NCBI GenBank assembly: GCA_010093605.1 | Contig: MU004184.1 | Span: forward strand, 1,383,897-1,447,896 | DNA from: Lophium mytilinum | Taxonomy: Eukaryota; Ascomycota; Dothideomycetes; Mytilinidiales; Mytilinidiaceae | DNA: 64,000 nucleotides | Direction: 5' to 3' | Part shown: positions 1-11,700 of the stretch, one piece after another | Layout of the letters: the number at the start of each line of letters is the position of its first letter | How positions within the stretch are numbered: the first letter of the stretch is position 1 | Notes under the pieces: model-generated | Database searches by the model: none | The model's input: only the letters and a program-made list of their open reading frames with translations | Told to the model about the DNA's origin: nothing | Translations under genes and position numbers: made by a program

Positions 1-249
1 GCAACCTTATTCTATCAGGCTAGCCATTTTGAGCCTGCCCGTTCCGCCACCCCGTCCTCTCCATCTTCACAGCGCCCCTCGCTCTTCAAGACTCTATGCT
101 CGGTACGAGGGTACCTCTTTCACGTCAGTCTGATATTTTCATCGTTCTCCACTAGTAATCGCCAGATTACAGCCTCCATAGTCGAGAAGAATTTCTTTCC
201 GAGATCTCCCGATCTTAGTTTCTCGGGCGCTTCAAACATCTTAAGTAAT

Positions 250-1215
250 ATGGTGAATATACTACCTCGTCTCCGCACTAGGAGCATCCATTTCATATTT
301 GACTGGGACGGCACCATCACGACGAAAGATACCATTGGCTTTATGGGCAAGATTGCTGAGACCAAGTCGACCTCAGAGAGCACGTGGGCCGACCTAGAAG
401 AGTACTACCTGGCCACTCATCGCAGCCATGTCGAGAACTATGAGCCTAAGAAAGCTAAAAGAAGAACCGTTGCAGAAGAGCGAGAATGGCTACGCAGCCT
501 GCGGTCGGTTGAAGAGTCAAGCACCCGCAAAGCCGAGGAAATTAGCCTCTTTAAAGGAGTGACAGCTGCCGACGTTCGAAACATAGCAAATCAAGTTATC
601 AGTGGGAGCGAAGTTGCGATCAGAGATGGCTGGGTGGAACTGCTCGCAGAGATCGATATCCGCCAGAAGAGTCAAACACCCCCAAATCTGGATATAGTCT
701 CCATCGTGAGCGCCAATTGGAGTCAGCTTTTCATCATGGAATGTCTGAAGACCTCAAACTGTCCCATGCATGTGTCAATACCAGAGGAGCCTGGAGAGCT
801 GCGAGGAGATCAAACCCACACTATTAGAATCTACGGGAACGAGATCCAAGGCCTCCAGTCGAAGGAAGGGTCATCCGGCTTACTGCGCCATCCAAACGGC
901 AGAGACTTCAGAACCAGCGATGACAAATCCAAATGGATTCATGAATGTAATGAGGCCAAAGCCAGTGCTGCAGAGCAGCCCTTTGTCATCTATTTTGGAG
1001 ATAGCATGGGAGACTTTGATGCTCTGTTAACAGCGGGCCTAGGAGTATGCATCAGAAATGAACCCCCGAGCAGGTCCCAGCAACAGCTACTTGAAACTTT
1101 CGATAGACTCAACATCCATGTTCCGCACATTTTGGATAGGGATATCAACGCAACGGGGAGCATAGTCTGGGCATTGAATTTCGAAGAAGTGGCGGAGGCT
1201 CTTAAGAAATCATAA
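250..1215 (+). CDS. HAD-superfamily phosphatase-like protein, single exon
   Basis: This single-exon gene encodes 321 residues from the ATG at 250 to the TAA at 1213-1215. The N-terminal motif DWDGT (residues 18-22) matches the HAD motif I signature, with Asp18 as the expected nucleophile and Asp20 as the acid/base. Ser154, in a hydrophobic strand context (SIVSAN), is a candidate motif II residue. GDSMGDFD (residues 250-257) matches the Mg-binding motif IV. The layout, with an insert between motifs I and II, resembles phosphoserine-phosphatase-like HAD proteins (PF12710 type). I see no signal peptide or membrane segment, so it is probably cytosolic. The substrate cannot be told from the sequence; a small phosphorylated metabolite is the family expectation. 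It is separated by about 1.1 kb from the next gene on the same strand, with no sign of functional linkage. Confidence 0.85.
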   Translation: MVNILPRLRTRSIHFIFDWDGTITTKDTIGFMGKIAETKSTSESTWADLEEYYLATHRSHVENYEPKKAKRRTVAEEREWLRSLRSVEESSTRKAEEISLFKGVTAADVRNIANQVISGSEVAIRDGWVELLAEIDIRQKSQTPPNLDIVSIVSANWSQLFIMECLKTSNCPMHVSIPEEPGELRGDQTHTIRIYGNEIQGLQSKEGSSGLLRHPNGRDFRTSDDKSKWIHECNEAKASAAEQPFVIYFGDSMGDFDALLTAGLGVCIRNEPPSRSQQQLLETFDRLNIHVPHILDRDINATGSIVWALNFEEVAEALKKS

Positions 1216-2298
1216 CACCGGTCAACTAATTACTTTCTGTAATGTACTCCGGGGACCTCACTGAGTGGTTACTTCAGAAGTGTTTCGAAATCTGATCGAG
1301 CTAGCCATTGACAAAGGTGAACTCTCCTGGGGAATTCCGTCTGAGCAGAATTCCGCAGGGTATCCCGCCTTTCCAGTCCGTTCTCCTGCAGTATAGCGAG
1401 AAGCCTACCCAATTTGGAATGCAGCCTATGGACAGAAAACTGGAGAAATACGCCCTATGTAGCTTGGTAATCCATATTACACGTCGGAGATCGCCACAAC
1501 TCAACTTCAACTAAGCTCCTGTTCCTGGATGCCGATCTCGAAGTGCATGAAATGCCAGAAATATTCTTCTTGCCAACATACCGAATCTTTTTATAACAAG
1601 AACCAAGATCCAGCTAGGTCTGCTTAGATTTGAATAACCCGTTGGCTCGCTGCCTGCTGTGTTCCAGCCTTCGCTTCCCTCGGGGTTTTATTATGCTTCC
1701 GTTATGGCTATCTTGATTGCCATCGTCCGCTCGCTCATGATCCGCGGCCGACACAGTACCTAGGTGGGGATTAGATTGATTACCTAATTGGTAATGAGGC
1801 TAATGACGACAACACAAATGCATGGTAGAACAAAGGACTAGTTGATTTTCTGTTGCTTCATACCCTCTCCACCGTCAAACATATCCAGAAACTCTCTACT
1901 AACACTTGTCGACATCGAATAACATGGGTTAGCCAGCCCGAGGTCTGATCTACATCTAGCGCTAGTCTCCGCACTTCGCAGGCCTCTCACCCCTCTCACT
2001 GCGCATTCAAATTGGTCATCCGGCACTGTTTGCCGTGCTCATGCCTTTTTAAGACAGGGCGACATCCTCGCCCTGCCTGTATCGACTATCACTTGGACGG
2101 CACGATATACCATTGTCCGCGGCCTACCCATTGTCCGTGGCCTACCCAAATGTTCTGCTTTGGACCTGCATCCTGACCTCGAAACCACAGCCAATGAACG
2201 TTCATTTCACTGGACATTTCTAGAGATATAATATTATCGAGCAACATCGCGTCTAATATTCCGGAAACTTGATATCAGCCTTTTGTGCGACCCTGAAA
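1216..2298. other. Intergenic region with a small tandem duplication
   Basis: I see no convincing coding exon or RNA gene here. The 3' part is the promoter and leader of the transporter that starts at 2299. At 2110-2145 an 18-bp unit beginning CCATTGTCCG occurs twice head to tail with one C/T difference, about 150-190 bp upstream of that start codon. Confidence 0.6.
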
Positions 2299-3906
2299 AT
2301 GCCCTCAGACCTTGACCTCAGCGAAAAGGCATTCGAGACAGATCTCGAAAAAGACCTGGAATCCGATATTGGAAACACCCCTCTACCAAACCAAGAGAAG
2401 GCGTTCGAAGCAGGTGTACTAGACCCAGACATCCCACCGATACAAGAAGAAGAAGAAGAAAATAGCATCCAGCCTGACCCCAATGCCCTCCCAAGGCCAC
2501 CCGACGGAGGGTTACATGCCTGGATGAAGGTGTTCGGAGGCTTCCTCGTATATATCAATATTTGGGGGTTTACATTGAGTTATGGTGCCTTCCAAACGTA
2601 CTATCAACACGACCTGTTATCCGACTCTACCGCTTCTGCCATAAGCTGGATAGGGACTGTGCAAGCCTGGCTTCTTATCATGGTTGGCGTGCTCTCCGGC
2701 CCACTGTTCGACCTGGGGTATTTCAGATCTATGCTCTACGTTGGGAACTTTCTGATTGTTATTGGAATCATGATGCTCAGCCTAGCAACCAAGTACTGGC
2801 AAGTATTTCTCGCGCAAGGAATCTGCATGGGGCTTGGCGCCGGGCTGTTATACATACCTAGTCTCGCCCTCGTTGGTATTTGGTTTGAAAAGAGGAGAGC
2901 GCTAGCGCTGGGAGTCGTGATGTCAGGCACCGCTGTCGGTGAGTTCTACCATATTCCCACCATCTGTAGCGCCCCGAGGTGATCATTGCTCTATCACTCT
3001 TCTTTGGCCTCAGCTCTACATAGTCGGGACACACGAATGCTAACTTCGCCAGGTGGTGTCTGCTATATAATTGCGTTCAACAAGCTCGTCCCCAATATAG
3101 GGTTTCCCTGGACAATGCGCGTCCTCGGCTTCATCGCGCTCGCGCTCGCCATCATGGCCATCCCCTGCCTACTCAGCGGTTCGGCCATGCTTGCCCGCCC
3201 CCGCAAGGCTCGCAGTCTCTTCGACAAGTCTGCCTTTTCCGACCCCCTTTTCATCCTCTTTACATGCTCAACCTTCACAACGTTCTTAGGATACATCGTA
3301 CCCTACTTCTACATCGCAGCGTACGCACAAGACAAGCTACAGACATCTGAATCAACCGCCCTGTACATACTCGTGGTGTGTCTTGCTGGGTCGTTCTTCG
3401 GGAGATTGTTATGGGGCTATGTGGCGCAAAAGAGTGGAAATATGGTGGCGTGGCTAGGATGTGCGGTTGTGAGTGGGGTTGTCGGTTTTAGTTGGATAGG
3501 GATTGATCATGAGAGCAACTTCATTGCTTTCTCAGTCATGTGGGGTAAGTTGAATAAGAAAAGATGAGTGTTGACTACGTCGGCATGCTAATCTTACCTT
3601 GCAGGTTTCTTCTCCGCCAGTCTCGTCACCCTCCCTGGTTCCGCTTTCCCGAATATCTGCCCCGATCTCTCTAGACTTGGTACCCGGCTCGGCATGTCGT
3701 GGGGAATCTCGTCTATTGCATCCCTCATTGGGGCACCTATCGCTGGAGCGCTTCTTAAGACCCATACAGTTGCTGATGGGACGAAGAAGATGAATTTCCT
3801 GGGTGTGCAGGTGTGGAGCGGGGCGTGCTTGCTTGCGGGGTCGGTGTGGTTGGCAGTGCTCTGGGTCGCCACTGTAAGGAAGCAGAAGACGGGGTGGTTC
3901 ATTTGA
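2299..3906 (+). CDS. MFS transporter, monocarboxylate-porter-like
   Basis: Three exons, 2299-2938, 3053-3544 and 3605-3906, give a 477-residue protein. Both joins are phase 1 and restore Gly codons. Donors are GTGAGT and GTAAGT; the first intron ends in TGCTAAC-N6-AG. The acidic N-terminus of about 70 residues is followed by DGGLHAWMKVFGGF, typical of the first helix of fungal monocarboxylate-permease-like MFS proteins (MCH group). About 12 hydrophobic helices follow, and a basic loop (WFEKRRALALGV) lies mid-protein. The C-terminus is short and basic (KQKTGWFI). The family sits in plasma or organelle membranes and moves small organic acids, riboflavin or related solutes; many fungal members have no known substrate. 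An in-frame TTG lies upstream, but the ATG at 2299 is the first Met codon and has an A-rich context. Confidence 0.88.
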
Positions 3907-4972
3907 GAGGATGGCATGTGGAAAGTTCAGAAGAGAAAGTTGTAGATCCGGACCATGACTGCTCGAGTCGAGACAGGATACGCTCTAGCCGCGTCCGCAT
4001 CAATTTAACCACCGAAGAAATGAAGAGCGAAATAGATTGGCTGGATGTAAGTAACGATGGTTAGGAAAAGAAGAAAACGAAGTGATGTATAGCTTCAAGA
4101 AGGAAGAGCTGGAATATCAAGACAAACGCGCGGGAGCAGGAGTACGAGAAAGTGAGAAAGAGAAGGAAATCAAGATACCATTTTGCTTGAAGCATAGCGG
4201 GACCCGACACTGAAGCTGAATCTGTGAAAAGTCTTTCATACAGTTGAGATTGTAGCTTCTTGAAGAATATCGTTCTGCATCGTGGTCGGAACTTTCTTAC
4301 AAAACACTACTTCATCCTCTCTCTATCTTGGATATACGGTTGAAGTATACGGTCACTACCCAGTTGATGACCACACTTGGTAAATGTGTTTTGGAGTACT
4401 TATTTGCCAAGAGTATTATTAATAGTATAGGCATGGCAGGAAAGCTATGTTAGTTAAAGATAAGTGCTGACTGCAAGAGACATAGGCGCTAGATGGGTAC
4501 TGTGTCTATGATGAATGTGGTTACACGGTTTTATCTGTAAGTCTTTGCAACATTAATATCCAGGGCGTAACCGCAGAGGCTTCCCTTCTTCACCGCAACC
4601 TGAATGCGCTATGCCCATGTAAGGTCTAAGTTAAAATATGTACCTACAAACACACGACTAGGTCTTATATTTCCCGACGTTTGCACCTCGTGTGTAGCGC
4701 ATTTTTCTAATCTGACATGATACTGAGTGTTCATTAGATCCACCCAGCGTCTTCTAAAAAGGTGGTTACACGGTTAGATCCGTAACTCTTTCCAACAATT
4801 TGACCCATTCCGTGGCCTCGCAGTCTCCATAAATCTCAATCAAGCAAGCAAAACTCATATACTCCATGACTCGGCGCCTAAGAGCAACAGCAAGCCCTCG
4901 CAAGATCATTACATAGCCCCTTCACGAATTCAAGTTCCATTATCCCACGCAATCAACTCCAGTCTTTCTACC
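3907..4972. other. Intergenic region downstream of the MFS gene
   Basis: This is the convergent interval between the transporter (+) and the small gene at 4973-5343 (-). I see no supported exon. It holds two diverged copies of the dispersed repeat family annotated separately. Confidence 0.55.
4502..4795 (-). repeat. Two solitary copies of the dispersed AACCG-box repeat
   Basis: TTACACGGTT occurs at 4521-4530 and again at 4766-4775. Matching flanks extend the likeness: GTGG on the left, and TATCTGTAAGTCTTT versus GATCCGTAACTCTTT on the right. Read on the minus strand, both match the core of the arrays at 38.16-39.13 kb and 44.90-45.47 kb, including a GACGC/GACAC box about 20 bp beyond the AACCG box. 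The spacing of about 245 bp could be two unit lengths of the first array. Confidence 0.5.
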
Positions 4973-5343
4973 CTACTTCGCTGCACTCCCTCCCTCGCCT
5001 TTCGTCCAACTACACCCATTAGCCCACCATTCTCTACTAAAAACCGCAATTCAGGCAAGGCTAACTCACTTATTCCACATCTTCCCAATGATCCCAGGCT
5101 GCCCGACCTTCTGCTCCCCAAAACTAGCACGCCGCGCCGCCGTATCCGGGTTCCGATTATGTGCAGCGAGATTCGCGAAGAGGGGTTTGGTCACTGAAGA
5201 CTAATATCACTGTCATCACTACCAGGTCGATTTACAGCACGAGAGGTAAGATGGGTGAATTAGGCGTGAAAGGAGCATACCCTCCGCCGCTCACTCGTGC
5301 TCTCCGCAGGCTTGTCCGGGCTCGCTTGGTCGTTTGAGGCCAT
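4973..5343 (-). CDS. Small conserved-type fungal protein, 76 aa, three exons
   Basis: I infer the exons complement(5281-5343), complement(5070-5200) and complement(4973-5009). The start codon is complement 5343-5341 and the stop is TAG. Introns of 80 and 60 nt have donors GTATGC and GTGAGT and acceptors ATTAG and TGTAG; the joins are phase 0 and phase 2. The N-terminus (MASNDQASPDKPAEST) is polar. The core contains KPLFANLAAHNRNPDTAARR followed by SFGEQK, and the end reads PGIIGKMWNNWTKG. From memory, a basic AARR-S motif followed by a GK-W-N-TKG tail is a pattern seen in small fungal proteins of unknown function. There is no signal peptide or membrane span. All three exons are too short to be picked by length alone; the evidence is that frame, splice sites and peptide pattern agree. 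Function unknown. Confidence 0.7.
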
Positions 5344-5965
5344 GTCTATCGCTCTTTATGCTTGAAGTTGTTACTTCAGGGTTCCAATTGAGTTCCGAGG
5401 GTGGCAGGTTATAGAGAGGTGTGCTGTGGTCTCGTAGCTGTGGGACAAAGAGCTGGACTCTCGCGGGCTTTATATCACACCACTGCTCTACCACTAGGAG
5501 CTTAGATCTTGGTAGCTACCCCGCACACGTCACCAGTTGAGCTCTTCGATCAGCAAGGGCCTAATGACAGGAGCGAATCGGGATGCATCGTCGACTACCC
5601 GATTTAGACTAGCGCGGATTGGATGGGTTTGCGGGGTAGCTTTTGTCAGCGGGCTGTGTCCATCTGAGCAGTTGTGGGAATCGAAAGGAGAGAAGCGAGC
5701 TACACGGTGTAGTGGTCTGACACTTTACGAGGAACCCGTTACAAGGAGAAGATGGGACAGCTTTGATGAAATCTAGATTCGACCAATGCGATTCAATCAC
5801 ATGACTACCCACTGCACATTAACTACCCCTTTTCACGTCTACAATCTTTCTTTTCCTTCCCTCATAGGTCCTTGTGAGTATACACCTCCTCCCGAGAAGC
5901 TGCTGTCATCCGCGAGGCGCTGCGCTAGTTGACATCGATCGCAACGAGCTATGTTTAGCTTGATC
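5344..5965. other. Intergenic region between two minus-strand genes
   Basis: It contains the promoter of the 76-residue protein gene and the 3' flank of the C9-methyltransferase gene. I see no further exon or RNA gene. Confidence 0.55.
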
Positions 5966-7691
5966 TTACGCCTTCTTAGCAAGACGCGCTTTGGACGCCT
6001 TTAACGCAGCCGACAACGCAAACTGGGTGTCGATGCCCTCAACCCGGTGTGTAGAGTTGATGTTTTTGACGAGAGTAATTTGGAAGCAGGTAGCAGAGCC
6101 CTGGCGAGATATGATAGTTGAGTAGGCGAGGAAGAACTCCCAAATCTGGATGAACGATTAGTATCAAGATTCGAGAATGAACTGAGAGAATTGGCTTACC
6201 CTGAACCACCTAATGCCATACTTTGCAACGACCTTGTCTTTGTTCGCTATCCAGTTCCTATACCAGCGCCACAACGTAGCGGAGTAGTGTACGCCAACAG
6301 TGTCAACTTGCTTGACCTCAAAACCCGCACCTTCAAGTTTGTCGATCACGAAGCCTAGCGGAGTTGATGCATCGGCGCCAGGGAAAATGTGTTTGTTCAT
6401 GAATAGACCCCAGATGAGATCCTCGTACTGCCAGCTCTTCCTCAAGCCAGCGATCTGCAGGAAGAAGATACCGTCGTCGTCAAGCATGTTGTAAACCTGT
6501 GAGAAGAAGCCGCCCAAGTGTCGTACGCCAACATGCTCGGCCATTTCGAGGCAGGTGATCTTGTTGTACTTACCTTCTGGGACAGTGATGTCGCGGTAGT
6601 CCATGCAGAGGATGCGGCTCTGATCTTCGGCGATGCCAGACCGGCGAAGACCGCTGTTTCCCCAGGCAGTTTGGTTGCGGCCCAGTGTGATGCCCGTGAC
6701 GTGCGCACCGTAGTTGACAGAGGCAAACTTGGCCAAGGTGCCCCACCCGCAGCCGATGTCGAGCATGCGTTCGCCTGGCTTGACCTCGATTTTCTCGCAT
6801 ACAATGCCGAGCTTGTTGTCCTGGAGCTGTTCAAGAGACTCCTCCTTATTGATGTCAGAAATTATACCAGACGTATAAATCATACGTGGGCCTAGGAACC
6901 AGCCATAGAAGTCGTCACCGCGGTCGTAGTGGTCGCGGACCTGTTCCTCGTCTGGTAGAGGTTAATGTATACTCAAGGTTTGATTTAGAGTAGAAGGAGC
7001 AATGAGAATGTCCACGTGCCTTGGCTGCGAGTGTGCAGGATTACTTCTGGCATCATACCAGTCAAGAAGTACTTAATGAGACCGATGGTGAAGCGGAAGT
7101 TGACCCAGTCGTGGCGCTGCTCCAAGATTTCAAGACAATCGCCATTGAAGTCCACTTGACTATCAAAGTACATCTCATGGAAGGTCTCCATGGGAATGGT
7201 CCGCTTGCCCTGGTATTTCTCCTTGTCCTCTGCCTTGTGGAAGGTGAGGTAATGCTCGATGGGCTTTCCGGGAAACGAGGCCTTGTCAGTTTTGCGGGGC
7301 GACAATGCAGACATTGTCATCCAGAAAGCGGCGAGGAGAGGCAGGTCGACAATTATGCCAATGAACACAGCCGTCTTCCATCCTCCACCAATTTTCCAGG
7401 ACAAGTATAGCGGGACACCACCCAGGATGGTGAAGAGCAAAATATTAGAGAATTGCTCGCCTCCAGGGCCGTCTGCGGGAAGGGGTGCATTCTTTATGGC
7501 TGGGTACTACAGGAGAATGAGTATCAAAATGCGTTATCTGCGTGGTGTGGCTCAATGGCTCGAAAGGACAGTGTGCATACCGAAGTGGTCCTCACACCGC
7601 AATCCTGTGCTGGTGGAGCTGGGGACGGAGCTGGGGGCGTCTCAATCCACGCGAAGGACTCCTCAGAGGAGGCCTGGCTTTTTTCCGACAT
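5966..7691 (-). CDS. Sphingolipid C9-methyltransferase
   Basis: Four exons, complement(7581-7691, 7020-7506, 6200-6951, 5966-6145), give 509 residues. The enzyme uses S-adenosylmethionine to add the C9 methyl branch to the sphingoid base of fungal glucosylceramide. Two hydrophobic segments lie near residues 60-105, which fits ER membrane attachment. QVRDHYDRGDDFY precedes the catalytic part, MLDIGCGWG (residues 262-270) is the SAM-binding loop, and CLEMAEHVG follows. This matches the cyclopropane-fatty-acid-synthase-related family, and the length is normal for fungal C9-methyltransferases. Introns 1 and 3 have donors GTATGC and GTAAGC. Intron 2 (6952-7019) has a GC donor (AAG|GCACGT) and is needed to join SQ to DEEQVRD in frame. 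Transcription is divergent from clathrin heavy chain. A paralogous or cyclopropane-type specificity is the main alternative. Confidence 0.93.
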
Positions 7692-8797
7692 GGCGTAGAA
7701 TATGGGAGAAGCTCAGGAGGAGGAGGCAGAGCTGCGAGGTTTTGGAGGCGGTGGGCGTATCAATCAATTATCGGGGTCCATGGCCCAAGCGCAACATTTG
7801 CTGGGATCGGCTGTGTGTGCGCAGCGTAGCTCCAACGGCGGCGCTACAAAGTTAGCACTCGACTGTTACAGACATAGCGAGGTCGTAACTTGATGCAGCA
7901 GTTAAAGAAGATTGGAGTTGGGACAGATCGCACAAGGTTGTATAACTATTTACTACTTGATGTATCAATGTTGATTGGCGTCGGAGAGCAGCATGCAGGA
8001 GCATGTAAACTGACTACGGCAACGGAACCTAGGTAGCGCAGCCAGATCGTAGCACATGATACCTCTCCTAGAACGCGTTCCGGACCGCTATAGATATAGC
8101 CCGTTTGCATGTGCTGAATTGGATGTTTCGGCTTTACCTTTGTTTGACACTGTCTGAGGTGCTCCGACACACTTTGAAAAAACTTGGGTGCTATGTAAAG
8201 CTCCCACACTGTGAGGCAGCTATATTCAATTGGGAATTCGCGATACTTGTAGTATAAAATACCTGTTTCCCAGCTGTATAATGTTCAGGTTGTATGGAGA
8301 AGGCGCCCCCAAACGTAGCGACCTTCATTTCCACAACACAGACTTTTAGGATTTGCCTTTCCTAGCAGATTGATGATCCGGGTCGTTGTGACTCTTGGGA
8401 ACTCTGAACCTTGGATTGGGACCCCGAGCACCAAACTTTGTGTTTGACTTGACGCTGATAGGCGCAAGACGGCGGATAGGGGATTGCGGTGACGAGGTTC
8501 AATCAGCCGTCACGTGCAACAGGGATCAGCGCCAAGATTGAGCCAGGTGTTTCTTATACATTTCGGGAGCCTCTACTCAAGCTAGGACTCCTTTCTCACA
8601 ACCCATCACCACAACACACCTCTCTTTTTCCTCTTCCCTTCTATTCAGCGCATGGGCGTTTGTCTCTACGGGGTCTTATTCTGCTTCTGCTCTTTCACCT
8701 GCCCTAATTCTCCGCCACCTGGCGCCCATTGACAAGGTCGAGCTGGCCTGCCTGCAACCCCCGTTCATCAACACAATCGCCTCGACCAGCCGCCAAC
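7692..8797. other. Divergent promoter region, C9-methyltransferase / clathrin heavy chain
   Basis: No exon or RNA gene is supported. The 3' 250 bp are pyrimidine-rich, as expected for a highly expressed gene's leader (clathrin). Near 8149-8176 a short stretch (GACACTGTCTGAGGTG) resembles the repeat at 20.46 kb and 61.08 kb, but the match is short. Confidence 0.5.
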
Positions 8798-11700
8798 ATG
8801 GCTCCTCTACCCATAGCCTTCCAAGAACTGCTCTCGGTAAGCTAATCTACGCGCCTCACTTGTTGCGCGCTTTGCTAACATCTGTGACCTCTCAGTTAAC
8901 TGCGGTCGACATCCTCGTACGTGTCTTCCTCCGCTGACCCCCGAAGCGCAAACGGGCCCGTTACTAACGCAACAAGCAGCCGGCTTCGATAGGATTCAAC
9001 TCATGCGTACGTGACAAGTTGCCCAAATTAACGCGCTCCGAAGCTTACGTCTGCCTAGACACTCGAGTCCGATAGCTACATCTGCGTACGACAGCAGGCC
9101 GAAAACACAGCATCACCCGAAGTCATCATCATCGACCTCAAGAATGGAAACAACATCATTCGGAGGCCAATCAAGGCCGACAGTGCCATCATGCACTGGA
9201 ACAAACAGATCATTGCGCTCAAGGCACAACAGCGCACTCTCCAGATCTTCAACTTGGAAGCCAAGGCCAAGCTGAAGTCCACCACAATGAACGAGGACGT
9301 GGTGTTCTGGAAGTGGTTCAGCGAGACTAGCCTGGGTTTGGTGACAGATAACTCTGTCTACCATTGGGACATCTTCGACCCAGCCCAGGCCGCGCCTCAG
9401 AAGATGTTTGATCGGACACCCAACCTGATGGTACGTTCAAACATGCCCGGAATAGGTGAACTCCAGCTAACGCATGAACTCCTAGGGCAACCAAATCATC
9501 AACTATCGAGTCAGCGATGATGGAAACTGGTCAGTAGTCGTCGGCATTACCCAGAACCAAGGCCGCGTGGTCGGAAACATGCAGCTATACTCGAGGGAGC
9601 GGGGCATTCCGCAAGCCATCGAAGGACATGCCGCTGCATTCGGCTCCATTCGATTGGAAGGTGCTCCTGCTGATACTAAGCTCTTCACATTCGCAGTCCG
9701 CTCCGCGACGGGAGCTAAGCTACATATCGTTGAGGTTGACCACGCGCCCTCGAACCCTCCATTCCCAAAGAAGGCTGTCGATGTCTACTTCCCAACTGAG
9801 GCTACGAATGACTTCCCTGTCGCAATGCAGGTGTCGAAGAAGTACAGCGTGATCTACTTGGTCACAAAATACGGATTCATTCACCTGTACGATCTAGAAA
9901 CCGGTACCTGCATATTCATGAACAGAATCTCAAGCGAAACTATATTCGTCACCTCTTCGGACTCAGAAGGAGCCGGCATTATCGGAGTGAATAGGAAGGG
10001 ACAAGTCCTGTCGGTCAAGGTCAACGAGGATACAATTGTTCCATACCTCCTGCAAAACCCGGCGAACGGAGAGCTTGCATATAAGCTTGCATCGCGCGCT
10101 GGTCTCCCCGGTGCTGACAACCTATACGAGCAACGATTCGAGGGACTCATCAATTCTGGCCAGTACATTGAAGCCGCACGAGTTGCGGCGAATTCTCCGA
10201 GAGGTTTCCTACGAACTCCTAAGACCATTGAACGATTCAAGGCGGCTCCTCCACAAGCTAACCAGCTTTCTGTCATCTTGCAATACTTCGGCATGCTCCT
10301 GGATAAAGGGGCATTGAATAAGTATGAGACTCTGGAACTTGTAAAGCCTGTTCTGGCGCAAGGACGCAAACACCTCCTCGAGAAGTGGCTCAAGGAGGAC
10401 AAACTCGAATGCACAGAAGAGCTCGGAGATCTTGTTCGTTCCCAAGACCTGACTCTCGCCTTGATGATCTACCGGAAGGGCCTGGTTCATCAGAAGGTGG
10501 TGGCAGCTCTTGCGGAGCTTGGTCTCTTCGACAAAATCCTGCCTTACAGCTCAGAGAATAACTACCACCCGGACTACACGGTTCTGCTCCAGCACATTGT
10601 TCGTATCAACGTCGAGAAGGGAGCAGAATTCGCCTCATCTCTGGCGAAACACCCATCTGGGCCACAAGTCGATATTGACCGTGTTGTAGACATTTTCACG
10701 TCTCAAGGAGCGTACCAGCAAGCCACCGCGTTCTTGCTGGATGTGCTTTCAGGAAACAAGCCCGAACAAGCTCATCTGCAGACAAGACTCCTTGAGATGA
10801 ACTTGCTCAACGCCCCCCAGGTCGCCGATGCTATCTTGGGTAATGAGATGTTCTCTTACTACGACAAGCCACGCATTGCCCAGCTTTGCGAGAACGCAGG
10901 TCTACTGACGAGGGCGCTAGAGCATAACGATGATCCCGCTGCCATTAAGCGTATCATTGTGCAAACCGATAAGCTTCCGGAGGAGTGGCTAATAACCTAC
11001 TTCGGCCAGCTTACGGTTGAGCTGTCCCTGGACTGCTTGAACGAGATGCTGAAGGTCAACATTCGCCAAAACCTACAGCCAGTCGTGAGGATCGCTCAGA
11101 AATACTCGGATCTACTAGGCCCGACTCGTATCATCGAACTCCTCGAGAAGTACAGAACTGCCGAAGGCTTATACTACTACCTGGGTGCAATTGTTAATCT
11201 GAGCGAGGACAAGGATGTCCACTTCAAGTATATTGAGGCAGCAACCCGGATCGGCCAACTCAACGAAGTCGAGCGCATCTGCCGAGAGAGGTAAGTGTAC
11301 TATCTGAAAACTCATCAGACCACCCCAGATAGCGTCAAACTACTCTGCTAACACTCTTTAGCAACTTCTATAATCCAGAGCAAGTCAAGAACTTCCTCAA
11401 GGAAGCTCAGCTCACCGAACAGCTGCCACTCATCATTGTTTGCGACCGATTCAACTTTATCCACGACCTGGTACTCTATCTCTACAAAAACCAGCAGTTC
11501 AAGTCCATTGAAGTCTACGTTCAACGTGTAAACCCTTCCAGAACTCCTGCTGTTATCGGCGGTTTGCTGGATGTGGATTGCGAAGAGAGCATCATCAAAG
11601 GCCTGCTTCAGTCCGTCAACCCTGCATCAATACCAATCGATGAGCTCGTTTCTGAGGTCGAATCGCGTAATCGTCTCAAGCTGTTACTTCCCTTCCTCGA

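Noticed and set aside
2269-2298. TTG-initiated ten-residue extension of the first MFS protein
   Set aside because: Fungal nuclear genes rarely start at TTG, and ATG at 2299 is well placed.
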